A stretch of DNA of 64,000 bases from Pseudonocardia autotrophica (GCF_000717175.1 NZ_JNYD01000004.1:425549-489548), one strand, 5' to 3'. Numbered from the stretch's first letter, positions 41,706-50,553 are shown. The notes: generated by a model not told the origin, from the letters alone. Translations and numbers: made by a program.

Positions 41706-42275
41706 GTGGACGCGACGGCGGCAAGGGAGCCGGGGATCGGCGCCGCGCCGGCCCTCCCCGGCGGTGCCGCGCACGTCGGCCCGCGCGTGCGGGCGCTGCG
41801 CACCGAACGGGGGATGTCGCTGTCCGAGCTGGCCCGCCGCGCGTCGGTCGGCAAGGCCACGCTCTCCGGGCTCGAGGCCGGCACCCGCAACCCCACCCTG
41901 GACACGCTGCACGCGGTGGCCGCCGCGCTCGGGGTGGCCCTGACCGCGCTCGTCGCGGGCGGCGGCAGCCCCCGGATCCGCGGTGCGGCGGTCGACATGG
42001 AGCTGTTGCGGGTGTTCGACGACGGCCCGGCCACCTACGAGCTCTACCGGATGCGGATCCCCGCCGGAGCCGAGCAGGTCTCGCCGGCCCACCACCCCGG
42101 GGTCACCGAGCACGCGACGGTGTTCGCCGGCGAGCTCCGCGCCGGCCGGCTCGACGCGCCAAGCCTCGCCGGGCCCGGCGGGTATCTCGAGTGGGCCGCC
42201 GACGCTCCTCACGGATACGCCGCCGTCGGACCGGAGGACGTGCACGCCTCGCTGCTGATCCGCTACCCCACGTAG
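41706..42275 (+). CDS. XRE-family regulator with C-terminal cupin
   Basis: 189-residue transcription factor. The N-terminal XRE helix-turn-helix spans about residues 25-80 (VRALRTERGMSLSELARRASVGKATLSGLEAGTRNP). The C-terminal half is a cupin-like beta barrel for ligand binding (HPGVTEHATVFAGELRAG). XRE-cupin proteins often control a neighbouring transporter or catabolic gene; here that is the divergent BenE transporter. GTG at 41706 begins 22 bp past the operator-like palindrome. Confidence 0.87.
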   Translation: MDATAAREPGIGAAPALPGGAAHVGPRVRALRTERGMSLSELARRASVGKATLSGLEAGTRNPTLDTLHAVAAALGVALTALVAGGGSPRIRGAAVDMELLRVFDDGPATYELYRMRIPAGAEQVSPAHHPGVTEHATVFAGELRAGRLDAPSLAGPGGYLEWAADAPHGYAAVGPEDVHASLLIRYPT

Positions 42276-42419
42276 CGCAGTCGCACGGAGCGGAACAGAC
42301 CGGTCACCGTAGGTGGAACGGGTGAGCAGGAACGCCCGTTCGGCCCAGTCCGACGGTTAACGCGGACAGACATCTGCTCGACAGAGTGATGACCGACCCG
42401 CCGCCGGATGGATCGACCC

Positions 42420-42749
42420 ATGAGCCTGCAGCCGACCTGGACCGACGGTCCGACCGCCCGCATCCCCGTGCGGCGTCCGCCGCAGGGGCCGGCGCACCGT
42501 GCCACCCGGGCATCGAGGCGCGCCACCGGCCCCCGGACCTGGGCCGAGTCGGCCGCCCGGCGCCGGCGCCGCCTGCGCCGGGCCCGCTTCGGGCGGCTGC
42601 TGCTGGTCCTGGTCGCACTGGCCGCACTCACGGCGGGGGCCGTGATCTGGCAGCTCGCCGACGGGCGGCCCCTGGAGCTCCTCCGTGACGGGTGGGCGCT
42701 GCTGGAGCCGCGCGTCGACGACGTGGTCCGGCTGATCCGCCGGCAGTGA
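42420..42749 (+). CDS. Small hypothetical single-pass membrane protein
   Basis: 109-residue protein of no known family. The first ~60 residues are Arg/Pro/Ala-rich and probably cytoplasmic, residues ~65-83 form one membrane segment (LLLVLVALAALTAGAVIWQL), and the last ~25 face outside. ATG at 42420 has GGATGGA upstream; an ATG at 42408 is in frame. It converges with the GH16 gene. Confidence 0.55.
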   Translation: MSLQPTWTDGPTARIPVRRPPQGPAHRATRASRRATGPRTWAESAARRRRRLRRARFGRLLLVLVALAALTAGAVIWQLADGRPLELLRDGWALLEPRVDDVVRLIRRQ

Positions 42750-42755
42750 CCCGGC

Positions 42756-44138
42756 TCAGGAGTAGATGCGCAGCCAGTCGACCTGCATCTCGCTCGGGCG
42801 CGGGGAGCCGCCGTCCGGGAAGTAGTCGAGCTGGATCGTCGGGTGCATCTTCCCCGGCGGGAGCGTGCCCGGATCGGTGCTGGAGAACCACTGCTGCCCG
42901 TCGAGGTAGCCGGTGATCCCGTTCGGCGTCCACTCCACGGCGTAGTTGTGCCACTGGGTGATGTCGATCTTCCGGTTCGCGGACTTCTGGTTGTTGTCCG
43001 CGCCGTAGTGCAGGAAGAAGGACACGCCGCCCGACGCGCTGTCGGTCTCCGCGAAGTCGACCTCGCCGCCGCGCGGCCACTCGATGTCGCTCGGCCAGAG
43101 GATCAGCACCGGGTGGTACTGCGAGTCGCCCGCCGGGAACTTGGCGCGCATCTCGTACCGGCCGTACTGGCGGCTCTCGTTGTACGCCATGCCGCCGGTG
43201 TTGCCGTTCGAGTCGCCGCGGATGGTGAGGACGCCGCCCGAGGTGGAGACCGCGTCGGGGGTGCGCCGGCCGTTGCCGCCGTGCCCCGCGCCGTCGTAGA
43301 GGCCCCACTTGCCGAGGCCGCCGGAGAACTCGTCGCCGCCGATCGGCGTCCAGCCCAGGCGGCCGGCCGCCGTCGAGCCGTCCCCGCCGGAGACCGGGCC
43401 GCGCGCCCGGGCCGTGCCGGTCGCCGGGTTCGCGGCCGCGGCCGGCGGGCGCGTGGTGGTCGTGGCGTGCTCGCGCGCTGAGTCCACCGCCTGGCTCAGC
43501 GCGCCGGGGGCCGGGATGGCGGCCACGCCGGTCGAGGGTGCGTCGGGCGTGCCCTGGGCCGTGTCCGACGAGGTCAGCGACGCGGACAGGTCCGGCCCTT
43601 CGTCCGAGACCGGGCGCAGCAGCAGGGCGACCGCGGCCGCGACGAGGACCGCGGCGGTGCCGACGGTGACCGGGGCCCACCGGCGCAGGGCCGAGCGCGG
43701 GGCGCGGCGCCGGCCGCGGCGGGGCTCGGGGGCCTCCCGCTCGATGTCGGTGTCGTCCGCGGCCCCGGTGCCGTCGGCGAGCTCACCCGTGCCCGGGCCC
43801 GCGATGATGTCGGCGGCCGTGATGACCGGCATCCCCGTCATCGGGCTGATCGGCGGTGGCCCGGCACCCTCGGGGTCGAGCCGGACCGGGGGCAGCGACG
43901 ACGTGTGCGTCAGCAACGCGGGCTCGCGCGGGGAGTCCGCGAGGTCCGGGGAGTCGGGGTCGGAGGCCGGGTCGTCGGCGGAGCGCGGCGTGGGGATCGT
44001 GGCCGTGGCGCCGGCAGCGTGCCGCCGACGGGTGGGACGGCCCGGTCGGCCGGTGGGGGAGCCGTGCTCCGCGGAGAGTCGGGCGACCAGCTCGCGGGGG
44101 TCGAGCCGGTCCTCCGCGGCGGAGGGTTTCCGTCGCAT
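42756..44138 (-). CDS. Membrane-anchored glycoside hydrolase family 16 protein
   Basis: 460-residue protein. The N-terminal ~150 residues are cytoplasmic and low complexity. One membrane segment lies near residues 157-177 (VTVGTAAVLVAAAVALLL), followed by a Thr/Ala/Pro linker and then a GH16 beta-jelly-roll from about residue 260 to the end. The catalytic signature EVDFAE near residue 355 has both acidic residues. GH16 enzymes cut or transfer beta-1,3/1,4-glucans and related galactans. The long cytoplasmic arm is unusual for a GH16 enzyme. ATG at 44138. Confidence 0.87.
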   Translation of the reverse strand: MRRKPSAAEDRLDPRELVARLSAEHGSPTGRPGRPTRRRHAAGATATIPTPRSADDPASDPDSPDLADSPREPALLTHTSSLPPVRLDPEGAGPPPISPMTGMPVITAADIIAGPGTGELADGTGAADDTDIEREAPEPRRGRRRAPRSALRRWAPVTVGTAAVLVAAAVALLLRPVSDEGPDLSASLTSSDTAQGTPDAPSTGVAAIPAPGALSQAVDSAREHATTTTRPPAAAANPATGTARARGPVSGGDGSTAAGRLGWTPIGGDEFSGGLGKWGLYDGAGHGGNGRRTPDAVSTSGGVLTIRGDSNGNTGGMAYNESRQYGRYEMRAKFPAGDSQYHPVLILWPSDIEWPRGGEVDFAETDSASGGVSFFLHYGADNNQKSANRKIDITQWHNYAVEWTPNGITGYLDGQQWFSSTDPGTLPPGKMHPTIQLDYFPDGGSPRPSEMQVDWLRIYS

Positions 44139-44267
44139 GATCGATGACCATATGGAGCAACGCCGTACCGACCGGGCGAAGCTGAGAGCCGGGGTTGCCT
44201 CAGCGCGCCGACAGGTCGCCGTGAGGCGCCGGAGCGCCCCGTTCTCCCCGGGATCCCCGGAGAGACT

Positions 44268-44300
44268 GCTCCGTTCGGAGCAGCCTCCCTCTCAGGGAGA
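44268..44300 (+). other. Two short hairpins upstream of the response regulator
   Basis: CTGCTCC-GTTC-GGAGCAG and CTCCCT-CTC-AGGGAG follow one another about 80-110 bp before the regulator start. They could form a leader structure or a terminator. They match no riboswitch class I recognise. Confidence 0.3.
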
Positions 44301-44376
44301 GCCGCTCGTCGGTCCGGCACACGCCGTTCGAACCGTTGACGGATTGTGATCGTGGGGCTTTCACGCCAAGCTGTCC

Positions 44377-45111
44377 GTGATGCTCCCCGCTGCTCCCCCG
44401 GGGGGTGCGTCCGTGTTCGTGCCGTCGCAGGCGACGGCTCGAGCCTCCGTGCCCCCGTACGCCCCCGTCCTCGTGGCGCTGCCCCCGACCGCCGCGTCGG
44501 CGTCGGTGCTGCGCTCCCTCCGTGCGGAGGGGATGCGCGCCGATCTCGCCGGCGACGGCATCGCCGTCCTCGACACGATCCGCGCCGCCCCTCCCGCCCT
44601 CCTGGTGCTCGACGTCGACCTGCCCGGACCCGAGCACGCCGCCGTCCTCGCGGCGGTGCACGCCGAGTCGCCGAGCGTGCCCGTGGTCGTGCTCACCCCG
44701 CGTGAGCGCCGCAACGCGGTGATCGCCCAGCTGCGCAGCGACCGGGACGACTACGTCCTGCGCCCGTTCTCCGTCGACGAGCTGTCCGCGCGGATCCGGC
44801 TGCGGCTGCGGCTGACCGGCGCGCTCGGGCACACGCTGATCCGCCGCGGCGAGCTGGTGGTCGACACCGAGCTCGGCGAGGTGACCGTCGACGGCAGCCC
44901 GGTGTCGTTGTCGCCCACCGAGTTCTCGCTGCTCACAGCCCTGCTCACGGAACCGGGGGCCACGGTGTCGCACGAGGAGCTGGCGAACCAGGTGTGGTCG
45001 GAGCCGGCCTCGCCGAACCTCGTCCAGGTCTACATCTCCTACCTGCGCCGCAAGATCGGCCCCGAGCGGATCCGCACGGTCCGCGGGGCCGGGTACGTGC
45101 TCGAGGGCTGA
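44377..45111 (+). CDS. OmpR-type response regulator with degenerate receiver domain
   Basis: 244-residue DNA-binding protein. The C-terminal winged helix (residues ~145-244) is a normal OmpR type: SLSPTEFSLLTALLTEPGATV, SPNLVQVYISYLRRKIG, IRTVRGAGYVLEG. The receiver keeps a phosphoacceptor-like Asp79 (LVLDVDLPG) but lacks the acidic pair (VLVALPPTAA instead of VDDD-like), and has Arg for the conserved Lys (YVLRPFS). No histidine kinase is adjacent. It may work without phosphorylation. Start GTG 44377 or ATG 44380. Confidence 0.85.
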   Translation: MMLPAAPPGGASVFVPSQATARASVPPYAPVLVALPPTAASASVLRSLRAEGMRADLAGDGIAVLDTIRAAPPALLVLDVDLPGPEHAAVLAAVHAESPSVPVVVLTPRERRNAVIAQLRSDRDDYVLRPFSVDELSARIRLRLRLTGALGHTLIRRGELVVDTELGEVTVDGSPVSLSPTEFSLLTALLTEPGATVSHEELANQVWSEPASPNLVQVYISYLRRKIGPERIRTVRGAGYVLEG

Positions 45112-45124
45112 GCAGGCCGGGGCC

Positions 45125-45178
45125 GCACACACGACGGCGCCCGTCCCCGGGTTCTCCGGGCGGGCGCCGTTCGTGTGC
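45125..45178. terminator. Bidirectional terminator
   Basis: GCACACACGACGGCGCCCG and CGGGCGCCGTTCGTGTGC pair (one bulge and mismatch) around a 17-base loop between convergent genes ending at 45111 and 45195. Confidence 0.7.
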
Positions 45179-45194
45179 AGTGCGGCGGCTCGCG

Positions 45195-45467
45195 TTATGC
45201 GTGGCTGCGCGAACGGCGGCCGACGATGAGCCGGTAGATACCGAGCAGCACCAGAGATCCGATCAGGGCGATCACCCAGGTGCGCAGGTCGAAGAAGCTT
45301 CCCGTGTCGACGCCGAAGAGGGCCGAGCTGATCCAGCCGCCGAGCAGGCCGCCCACGATGCCGATGATGCAGGTGACGATGATCCCGCCCGGGTCCTTGC
45401 CCGGCATGATCAGCTTGGCAAGGGCACCGACGATGAGCCCGACGACGATCCAACCGATGACGCCCAT
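45195..45467 (-). CDS. GlsB/YeaQ/YmgE family stress membrane protein (copy 1)
   Basis: 90-residue transglycosylase-associated-type protein with three helices: GVIGWIVVGLIVGALAKLIMPG, GIIVTCIIGIVGGLLGGWI and TWVIALIGSLVLLGIYRLIVG, with the conserved PGKDPGG turn. The family is induced by stress in many bacteria; its molecular role is unknown. A SigB/SigF-like promoter lies 62 bp upstream. A second family member is divergent at 45772. Confidence 0.88.
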   Translation of the reverse strand: MGVIGWIVVGLIVGALAKLIMPGKDPGGIIVTCIIGIVGGLLGGWISSALFGVDTGSFFDLRTWVIALIGSLVLLGIYRLIVGRRSRSHA

Positions 45468-45771
45468 TGTTCCTCCTCACGATCGCGCCGGGTTCTTCCG
45501 GAGCGTGTCCGATGTGGTCGAGGTGCGGGTGCCCGGTGATCGACGGCCGTAAACGGACGGTGACGATATTCGTCCCGTTCGGGTCCTCCGGCGCGGCCGC
45601 TGGGCCGACCGTGGTCATCCGTCCGGGTGTACTCCTGACCTGCGACGGAACGAGAGATAACGCTTCGGTCCCGACCGCCCTTCCGGCAGGCCGTGGTCGC
45701 TGCGCTGTGCTAGGCAGACGCCCTGGGGGGCGACCGCGGGGGTGGCCCTGCAACGAAGTCGGGAGAGTTCC
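45468..45771. other. 304-bp intergenic region between two GlsB-family genes
   Basis: No open frame here has convincing codon use. On the minus strand GTTT (45551-45554), a 16-base spacer and GGGCAC (45529-45534) resemble a SigB/SigF-type stress promoter for the leftward gene. GGGAGAG at 45761-45767 is the ribosome site of the rightward gene. Confidence 0.6.
45529..45554 (-). promoter_or_regulatory. Possible stress-sigma (SigB/SigF-like) promoter
   Basis: GTTT-N16-GGGCAC upstream of the leftward GlsB gene, close to the GTTT-N14-16-GGGTA consensus of actinobacterial SigB/SigF-type factors. It fits the stress-induced family downstream; otherwise unsupported. Confidence 0.35.
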
Positions 45772-46044
45772 ATGACCGTCACCGGCATCATCACCGCGAT
45801 CGTGTTCGGGCTCATCATCGGCGCCGTGGCCCGCCTGCTCGTGCCCGGCAAGCAGAACATCCCGATCTGGCTGACGATCATCGTCGGCCTCGTGGGCGCG
45901 TTCATCGGCACGTTCATCGCGCGGGCCCTGAACCTGCGGACGTCGGGCTGGAACTTCTGGGAGACGATCTTCCAGATCGTCGTGGCGGTGATCCTGGTGG
46001 TGCTCGTCTCGAACCTCTGGGCGAGGCGCGGCGCACGACACTGA
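45772..46044 (+). CDS. GlsB-family-like small membrane protein (copy 2)
   Basis: 90-residue three-helix protein related to the GlsB/YeaQ family: GIITAIVFGLIIGAVARLLVPGKQ, LTIIVGLVGAFIGTFIARAL and IFQIVVAVILVVLVSNLWA. It keeps the ARLLVPGKQ turn but lacks the long Gly-rich second loop of copy 1, so the pair has diverged. ATG at 45772 is preceded by GGGAGAG. A terminator hairpin follows. Confidence 0.85.
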   Translation: MTVTGIITAIVFGLIIGAVARLLVPGKQNIPIWLTIIVGLVGAFIGTFIARALNLRTSGWNFWETIFQIVVAVILVVLVSNLWARRGARH

Positions 46045-46078
46045 CCGAGAACGCACCACTCCCACCGCACGCACAGGC

Positions 46079-46111
46079 GACGGGCCCGGACCACCACGGT
46101 CCGGGCCCGTC
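46079..46111. terminator. Bidirectional terminator
   Basis: Perfect 14-bp stem GACGGGCCCGGACC / GGTCCGGGCCCGTC with a 5-base loop between convergent genes ending at 46044 and 46124. Confidence 0.8.
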
Positions 46112-46123
46112 CGCGTGCGCGGG

Positions 46124-46516
46124 TCAGTGCACGAGGCGCAGGGTGAGCGGGTAGCGGAAGTCGACGCCCTGCGAGGCCCGGACCGTGCCCAGCACCACGC
46201 AGGCGACGTAGAACACCCCGTAGAGCGGCAGCAGGACGAGCCCGATCCCCACGAAGATCAGCAGACCGAACACGACCGTCCACACCAGGGCGTTGATCTG
46301 GAAGTTCAGCGACTCGACCGAGTGCCGGCGCACGTAGGCCGAGTCGCCGCCCTTCACCAGGAGCACGATCAGCGGCGCGAACAGGCCGAGCGCGAACCAG
46401 GCGGACACGAAGCTGAGAACGTGCGCGGCCATGGCCCAGTTGCGCTCGTCGTCGCGCGGCACGAGCGGGGCGTCCCCGGACTGGTGGCCGGTGTACTCGT
46501 ACGGCGAGTTGCTCAT
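46124..46516 (-). CDS. DUF4870 (Tic20-like) membrane protein
   Basis: 130-residue protein with three to four helices: AMAAHVLSFVSAWFALGLFAPLIVLL, NFQINALVWTVVFGLLIFVGIGLVLL and YGVFYVACVVLGTV. The motif YVRRHSVESLNFQIN near residues 65-79 identifies DUF4870, a family of unknown function found across bacteria. ATG at 46516. Confidence 0.88.
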   Translation of the reverse strand: MSNSPYEYTGHQSGDAPLVPRDDERNWAMAAHVLSFVSAWFALGLFAPLIVLLVKGGDSAYVRRHSVESLNFQINALVWTVVFGLLIFVGIGLVLLPLYGVFYVACVVLGTVRASQGVDFRYPLTLRLVH

Positions 46517-46603
46517 ATCCGCAGTGAACACCCGTGCAGCGGCCCGGACATCGGGGAAATGCCCGGAGATACCGGGTCGAAGGACCCCGGGATCCGGCCC
46601 GGG

Positions 46604-47650
46604 TCAGAAGCTGCGGGCCGCCTCGAGGAATCGGTCGTCCTCCTCCGGGGTGGTGACCGTGACCCGGACCCCGTCCGGGTGGAACGGCCGGACCACGACC
46701 TTGTGCTCCAGGCAGTGCGCCGCGAAGTCCGCGGTCCGCTCGCCGAGCGAGACCCACACGAAGTTCGACTGGGTGTGCGGCACGGTGTAGCCGGCCGCGA
46801 GCAGGGCCTCGCGCACCCGGACCCGCTCGCCCACGGCCTCCTTGCACGCCGCCAGCAGCTCGGTGGCGTGGTCGAGGGCGGCGATCGCGCCCGCCTGGGC
46901 CACGGTGCTGACGCTGAACGGGGCGCACACCTTCTTCAGCGCGGTCGCGATCTCCGGCGCGGTGACGGCGTAGCCGACCCGCAGCCCCGCGAGCCGGTAG
47001 GCCTTGGAGAAGGTCCGCAGCACCACGAGGTTCGGGTAGCGGTCGATCAGCGGCAGCCCGTCGACGGCCTCGGGGTCGGTGACGTACTCGTGGTAGGCCT
47101 CGTCGAGCGCCACGACGACGTCCGGGCCCACCGCGTCCATGAACCGCGCGAACTCCGCGCGGTGCACGACCGTGCCGGTGGGGTTGTTCGGGCTGCAGAC
47201 GAACACGAGCCGGGTGTGCGGGGTGACGGCGGCGGCCATGGCCTCGAGGTCGTGCCGGAAGTCGCCGTCGAGCGGCACGGTGACGGCGCGGGCGTTCCCG
47301 ATCTGGGTCACGATCGGGTAGGCCTCGAAGGACCGCCAGGCGTAGACGACCTCGTCCGTGGTCTCCCGGCAGGTGATCTGCACGAGCTGCTGGCAGAGGC
47401 TGACCGAGCCGCAGCCGACCGCGATCCGGTCCGGTGTGACGTCGAGCTCCGAGGCGAGCCGCTCGCTCAGCCCGACGACGGCGAGGTCCGGGTACCGGTT
47501 GCCGGCCGCCGCGGCCTCGGCGATCGCCGCCAGGACCGGCGCGGTCGGCGCCAGCGCGACCTCGTTGCTCGCCAGCTTGATCGCCCCGGGGATCGCCCGG
47601 CCCGGGACGTAGGCGGGCAGGGAGTCCAGGTCGGGGCGGATCGGCGTCAT
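46604..47650 (-). CDS. pat: Histidinol-phosphate/aromatic aminotransferase (HisC2/Pat)
   Basis: 348-residue class I/II PLP aminotransferase. Seen: IKLASNEVALAPTAPV near residues 24-39, FVCSPNNPTGTVV near 149-161, VALDEAYHEYV near 180 with the PLP Asp, and RTFSKAYRLAGLRVGYA near 207-223 with the Schiff-base Lys. The short length and ASNE start match the actinobacterial HisC2/Pat group (M. tuberculosis Rv3772), which transaminates aromatic amino acids. No his operon genes are adjacent, favouring Pat. Confidence 0.87.
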   Translation of the reverse strand: MTPIRPDLDSLPAYVPGRAIPGAIKLASNEVALAPTAPVLAAIAEAAAAGNRYPDLAVVGLSERLASELDVTPDRIAVGCGSVSLCQQLVQITCRETTDEVVYAWRSFEAYPIVTQIGNARAVTVPLDGDFRHDLEAMAAAVTPHTRLVFVCSPNNPTGTVVHRAEFARFMDAVGPDVVVALDEAYHEYVTDPEAVDGLPLIDRYPNLVVLRTFSKAYRLAGLRVGYAVTAPEIATALKKVCAPFSVSTVAQAGAIAALDHATELLAACKEAVGERVRVREALLAAGYTVPHTQSNFVWVSLGERTADFAAHCLEHKVVVRPFHPDGVRVTVTTPEEDDRFLEAARSF

Positions 47651-47710
47651 GTGCGTCACGGTAGCCCGCCCCGTCCCCGGCGTGCCCCGCAGTCGTGGAA
47701 GGCTGTCCAC

Positions 47711-48397
47711 ATGAGCGAGATCCGCACCGAGGCGGTGCCCCTGGTCGACGGCTCCGACCTGCGCCTCACGGTCGCGGAACCCGAGGGCACGGCCCGCGGC
47801 GGGATCGTCGTGCTGCACGAGGCGCGCGGGGTCACCGACACGGTGCGCCGGCTCGTCGAGGGGATCGCCGGCGACGGCTGGCTGGTCGTCGCGCCGCACC
47901 TCTACCACCGCGACGGGGCGGACGAGCTCGACGGCGCGGAGGAGCAGGTCGCCGACCACGTCGCCCGGCTGGACGGCGAGCAGGTCATGGCCGACACCGA
48001 CACCGCGTTCGGCTGGCTGGCGGATCACGAGGTCGCCCCGGACCAGATGGGCGTGATCGGCTTCGACCTGGGCGGCAGCGTGGCGCTGCTGGTGGCGGCC
48101 CGGCGGACCCTGGGCGCCGCGGTCACGGTGGCCGGCGGCGGGATCGACGAGCCGGTGGGTCCGCTCCCCGCGCTGGTGTCCGCCGCGCCCGGCCTGACCT
48201 GCCCGTGGCTCGGCATCTACGGCGACCGGGACGACAAGGCGGAGCTCGACCGGCTGCTCGACGCCGCCCGCGAGTCCGAGGTCGCCACGGACCTGGTGAC
48301 CTACCCGGGCTCCGGCCACCGCTTCGACGACGACCCGGCCACCGCTGCCGACGCGTGGCAGCGGATGCTGAATTGGTTCGACTCCCACCTGCGCTGA
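47711..48397 (+). CDS. Dienelactone-hydrolase-family protein with Asp nucleophile
   Basis: 228-residue alpha/beta hydrolase of the DLH family. Seen: GIVVLHEARGVTDTVRRL near residues 31-48 with Glu37, VIGFDLGGSVALL near 115-127, acid Asp172 (IYGDRDD) and His203 (GSGHRFDDD). The nucleophile-elbow residue is Asp119 (GFDLGG) where DLH enzymes have Cys (GxCxGG). It may use an Asp nucleophile, as haloalkane dehalogenases do, or be inactive. ATG at 47711, 60 bp from the divergent aminotransferase. Confidence 0.82.
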   Translation: MSEIRTEAVPLVDGSDLRLTVAEPEGTARGGIVVLHEARGVTDTVRRLVEGIAGDGWLVVAPHLYHRDGADELDGAEEQVADHVARLDGEQVMADTDTAFGWLADHEVAPDQMGVIGFDLGGSVALLVAARRTLGAAVTVAGGGIDEPVGPLPALVSAAPGLTCPWLGIYGDRDDKAELDRLLDAARESEVATDLVTYPGSGHRFDDDPATAADAWQRMLNWFDSHLR

Positions 48398-48463
48398 GAG
48401 GCGCGTCACCACCCCGTCCTCCGGGGGTGGCCCGGGACGCACGGCGTCGGCGACGATGACGCC

Positions 48464-50464
48464 ATGACTCTCGACGTCGACGTCCCCGAGGTCCTCTGGT
48501 CCCCGTCGCCGGAGCAGGCAGGTCGCACCGCCATCGCGGAGTTCGCCCGGTGGGTGCAGGAGCACAAGGGCGTCGAGCTGGGCTCGGACACCGACTACGC
48601 CGCGCTGCACGCCTGGTCGGTCCGCGACCTGGAGGGCTTCTGGGCCGCGGCCGCCGAGTTCCTCGGGGTGATCTTCCGGGACCGGCCGACGGCCGTGCTG
48701 GGCTCGCGGGAGATGCCGGGCGCGGAGTGGTTCCCGGGCGCCACGCTGAACTACGCCGAGCACGCGCTCACCCCGGGGCCGGGCCGGGAGGACGCCGACA
48801 CCGCCGTGGTGTTCGCCCGCGAGGACGGGCTGGAGCGCACGGTGACCCACGCCGAGCTGCGCGACCAGGTCGCCCGCGCCCGCGCCGGGCTGGTCGCCGC
48901 GGGCGTCGCCAAGGGTGACCGGGTGGTGGCCCTGGCCCCGAACTCGGTCGAGACGTTGGTCACGTTCCTCGCGGCGGCGTCGTTGGGCGCGGTGTGGTCC
49001 TCCTGCTCGCCGGACTTCGGCGCGCGGGCCGTGCACGACCGCTTCGCCCAGATCGAGCCGGTGGTCCTGCTGGCGGTCGACGGCTACCGCTACAACGGTA
49101 AGGCCTTCGACATCCGGAAGACCGTCGCGGCGCTGCAGGAGCAGCTGCCGACCGTGCGGCAGACCGTGCTGGTGCCCTATCTCGACCCTGAGGCGACGCT
49201 GGAGGGCACCACGCCCTGGGCGGAGTTCACCGCCGAGGCGGGCCCACTGGAGTTCGAGGCGGTGCCCTTCGACCACCCGCTGTGGGTGCTCTACTCGTCG
49301 GGCACCACGGGGCTGCCCAAGGGCATCGTGCACAGCCACGGCGGGATCGTGCTCGAGCACCTGAAGGCCATGCGGCTGCAGAACGACCTGGGTCCGGGGG
49401 AGACCTTCTTCTGGTTCACCACCACCGGCTGGATGATGTGGAACTTCCTGGTCGGCGGCCTGCTCGTCGGGTCGACGATCCTGCTGTTCGACGGCAACCC
49501 GGGCTACCCCGACCTGGATGCGCTGTGGGCGCTGGCGGAGAAGCACGGCGTCACGGTCTTCGGGGTGTCGGCACCGTTCGTGCAGTCCTGTCTGAAGAAG
49601 GGCCTGCGGCCGCGGGACTCCCACGACCTGTCCCGGATGCGGGCCCTGGGCTCCACCGGCTCCCCGCTGTCCGTCGAGGGCTTCCGCTGGATCGCCGAGG
49701 CCTGCGGCGAGCACATCCAGATCTGCTCGGTGTCCGGCGGCACGGACGTCTGCGCGGCGTTCGTGGCCTCGGCGCCCACCGTGCCCGTGTGGTTGGGCGA
49801 GCTGTCGGTCGCCGCGCTGGGCGCCGACGTGCACTCGTTCGACGAGCGTGGCGAAGATCTCGTCAGCGCTGATCCGGTCGAGGTCGGCGAGCTGGTCATC
49901 ACCCAGCCCATGCCGTCCATGCCGGTGATGTTCTGGAACGACCCGGACGGCAGCCGGCTGCGCGAGGCGTACTACGAGATGTACCCGGGGATCTGGCGGC
50001 ACGGGGACTGGGTGCGGGCCACCCCGCGCGGCTCCTTCGTGATCTACGGCCGCTCGGACTCCACCCTGAACCGCGGCGGGGTCCGGATGGGCACCGCGGA
50101 CTTCTACGCCGTGGTCGAGGGCTTCGAGGAGGTCGCCGACTCCCTTGTGATCGACACCACGGCGTTGGGCGCGAAGGAGGAGGGGGCGCTGCTGTGCTTC
50201 CTCGTGCTGGCCCCGGGGGCGTCGCTGGACGACGTCGAGCCGCGGCTGCGCAAGGCCCTGCGCAGCGAGCTCTCGCCCCGGCACGTGCCGGACCGGTTCG
50301 TGCTCGTCGACGCCGTGCCGCGCACCCTGAACGGCAAGAAGTGCGAGGTCCCGGTCAAGAAGATCCTCGCCGGCGTCAGCCCGGACAAGGCCGTGAGCAA
50401 GGGCGCGCTGCAGAACCCGGACGCCCTCGGGCCCTTCCTCGACCTGGCCGAGACGCCCGGCTGA
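48464..50464 (+). CDS. Acetoacetyl-CoA synthetase
   Basis: 666-residue adenylate-forming enzyme that activates acetoacetate with ATP and CoA, part of ketone-body/PHB-related carbon use. Seen: an N-terminal ACAS-type region (FPGATLNYAEHAL), the phosphate loop VLYSSGTTGLPKGIVHSHGG near residues 271-290, WMMWNFLVGGLL, SVSGGTDVCAAF near 424, GDWVRATPRGSFVIYGRSDSTLNRGGVRMG near 515-545, and a C-terminal NGKKCEVPVKK with the adenylation Lys. Length and motif set are normal for acetoacetyl-CoA synthetase rather than acetyl-CoA synthetase. Confidence 0.92.
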   Translation: MTLDVDVPEVLWSPSPEQAGRTAIAEFARWVQEHKGVELGSDTDYAALHAWSVRDLEGFWAAAAEFLGVIFRDRPTAVLGSREMPGAEWFPGATLNYAEHALTPGPGREDADTAVVFAREDGLERTVTHAELRDQVARARAGLVAAGVAKGDRVVALAPNSVETLVTFLAAASLGAVWSSCSPDFGARAVHDRFAQIEPVVLLAVDGYRYNGKAFDIRKTVAALQEQLPTVRQTVLVPYLDPEATLEGTTPWAEFTAEAGPLEFEAVPFDHPLWVLYSSGTTGLPKGIVHSHGGIVLEHLKAMRLQNDLGPGETFFWFTTTGWMMWNFLVGGLLVGSTILLFDGNPGYPDLDALWALAEKHGVTVFGVSAPFVQSCLKKGLRPRDSHDLSRMRALGSTGSPLSVEGFRWIAEACGEHIQICSVSGGTDVCAAFVASAPTVPVWLGELSVAALGADVHSFDERGEDLVSADPVEVGELVITQPMPSMPVMFWNDPDGSRLREAYYEMYPGIWRHGDWVRATPRGSFVIYGRSDSTLNRGGVRMGTADFYAVVEGFEEVADSLVIDTTALGAKEEGALLCFLVLAPGASLDDVEPRLRKALRSELSPRHVPDRFVLVDAVPRTLNGKKCEVPVKKILAGVSPDKAVSKGALQNPDALGPFLDLAETPG

Positions 50465-50553
50465 CGGGCCCCCGGCACGCGGACCCGGGGTGGGGTGCGA
50501 ACCCCCTCCGGGCCGTGTGTACTCTTGGACCCGCTGGAGGCCGAGAGGCCCCG

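Noticed and set aside
44268..44300. Possible glycine-type riboswitch before the response regulator
   Set aside because: Two hairpins and a CTCAGGG stretch are present, but the conserved glycine-aptamer core could not be found.
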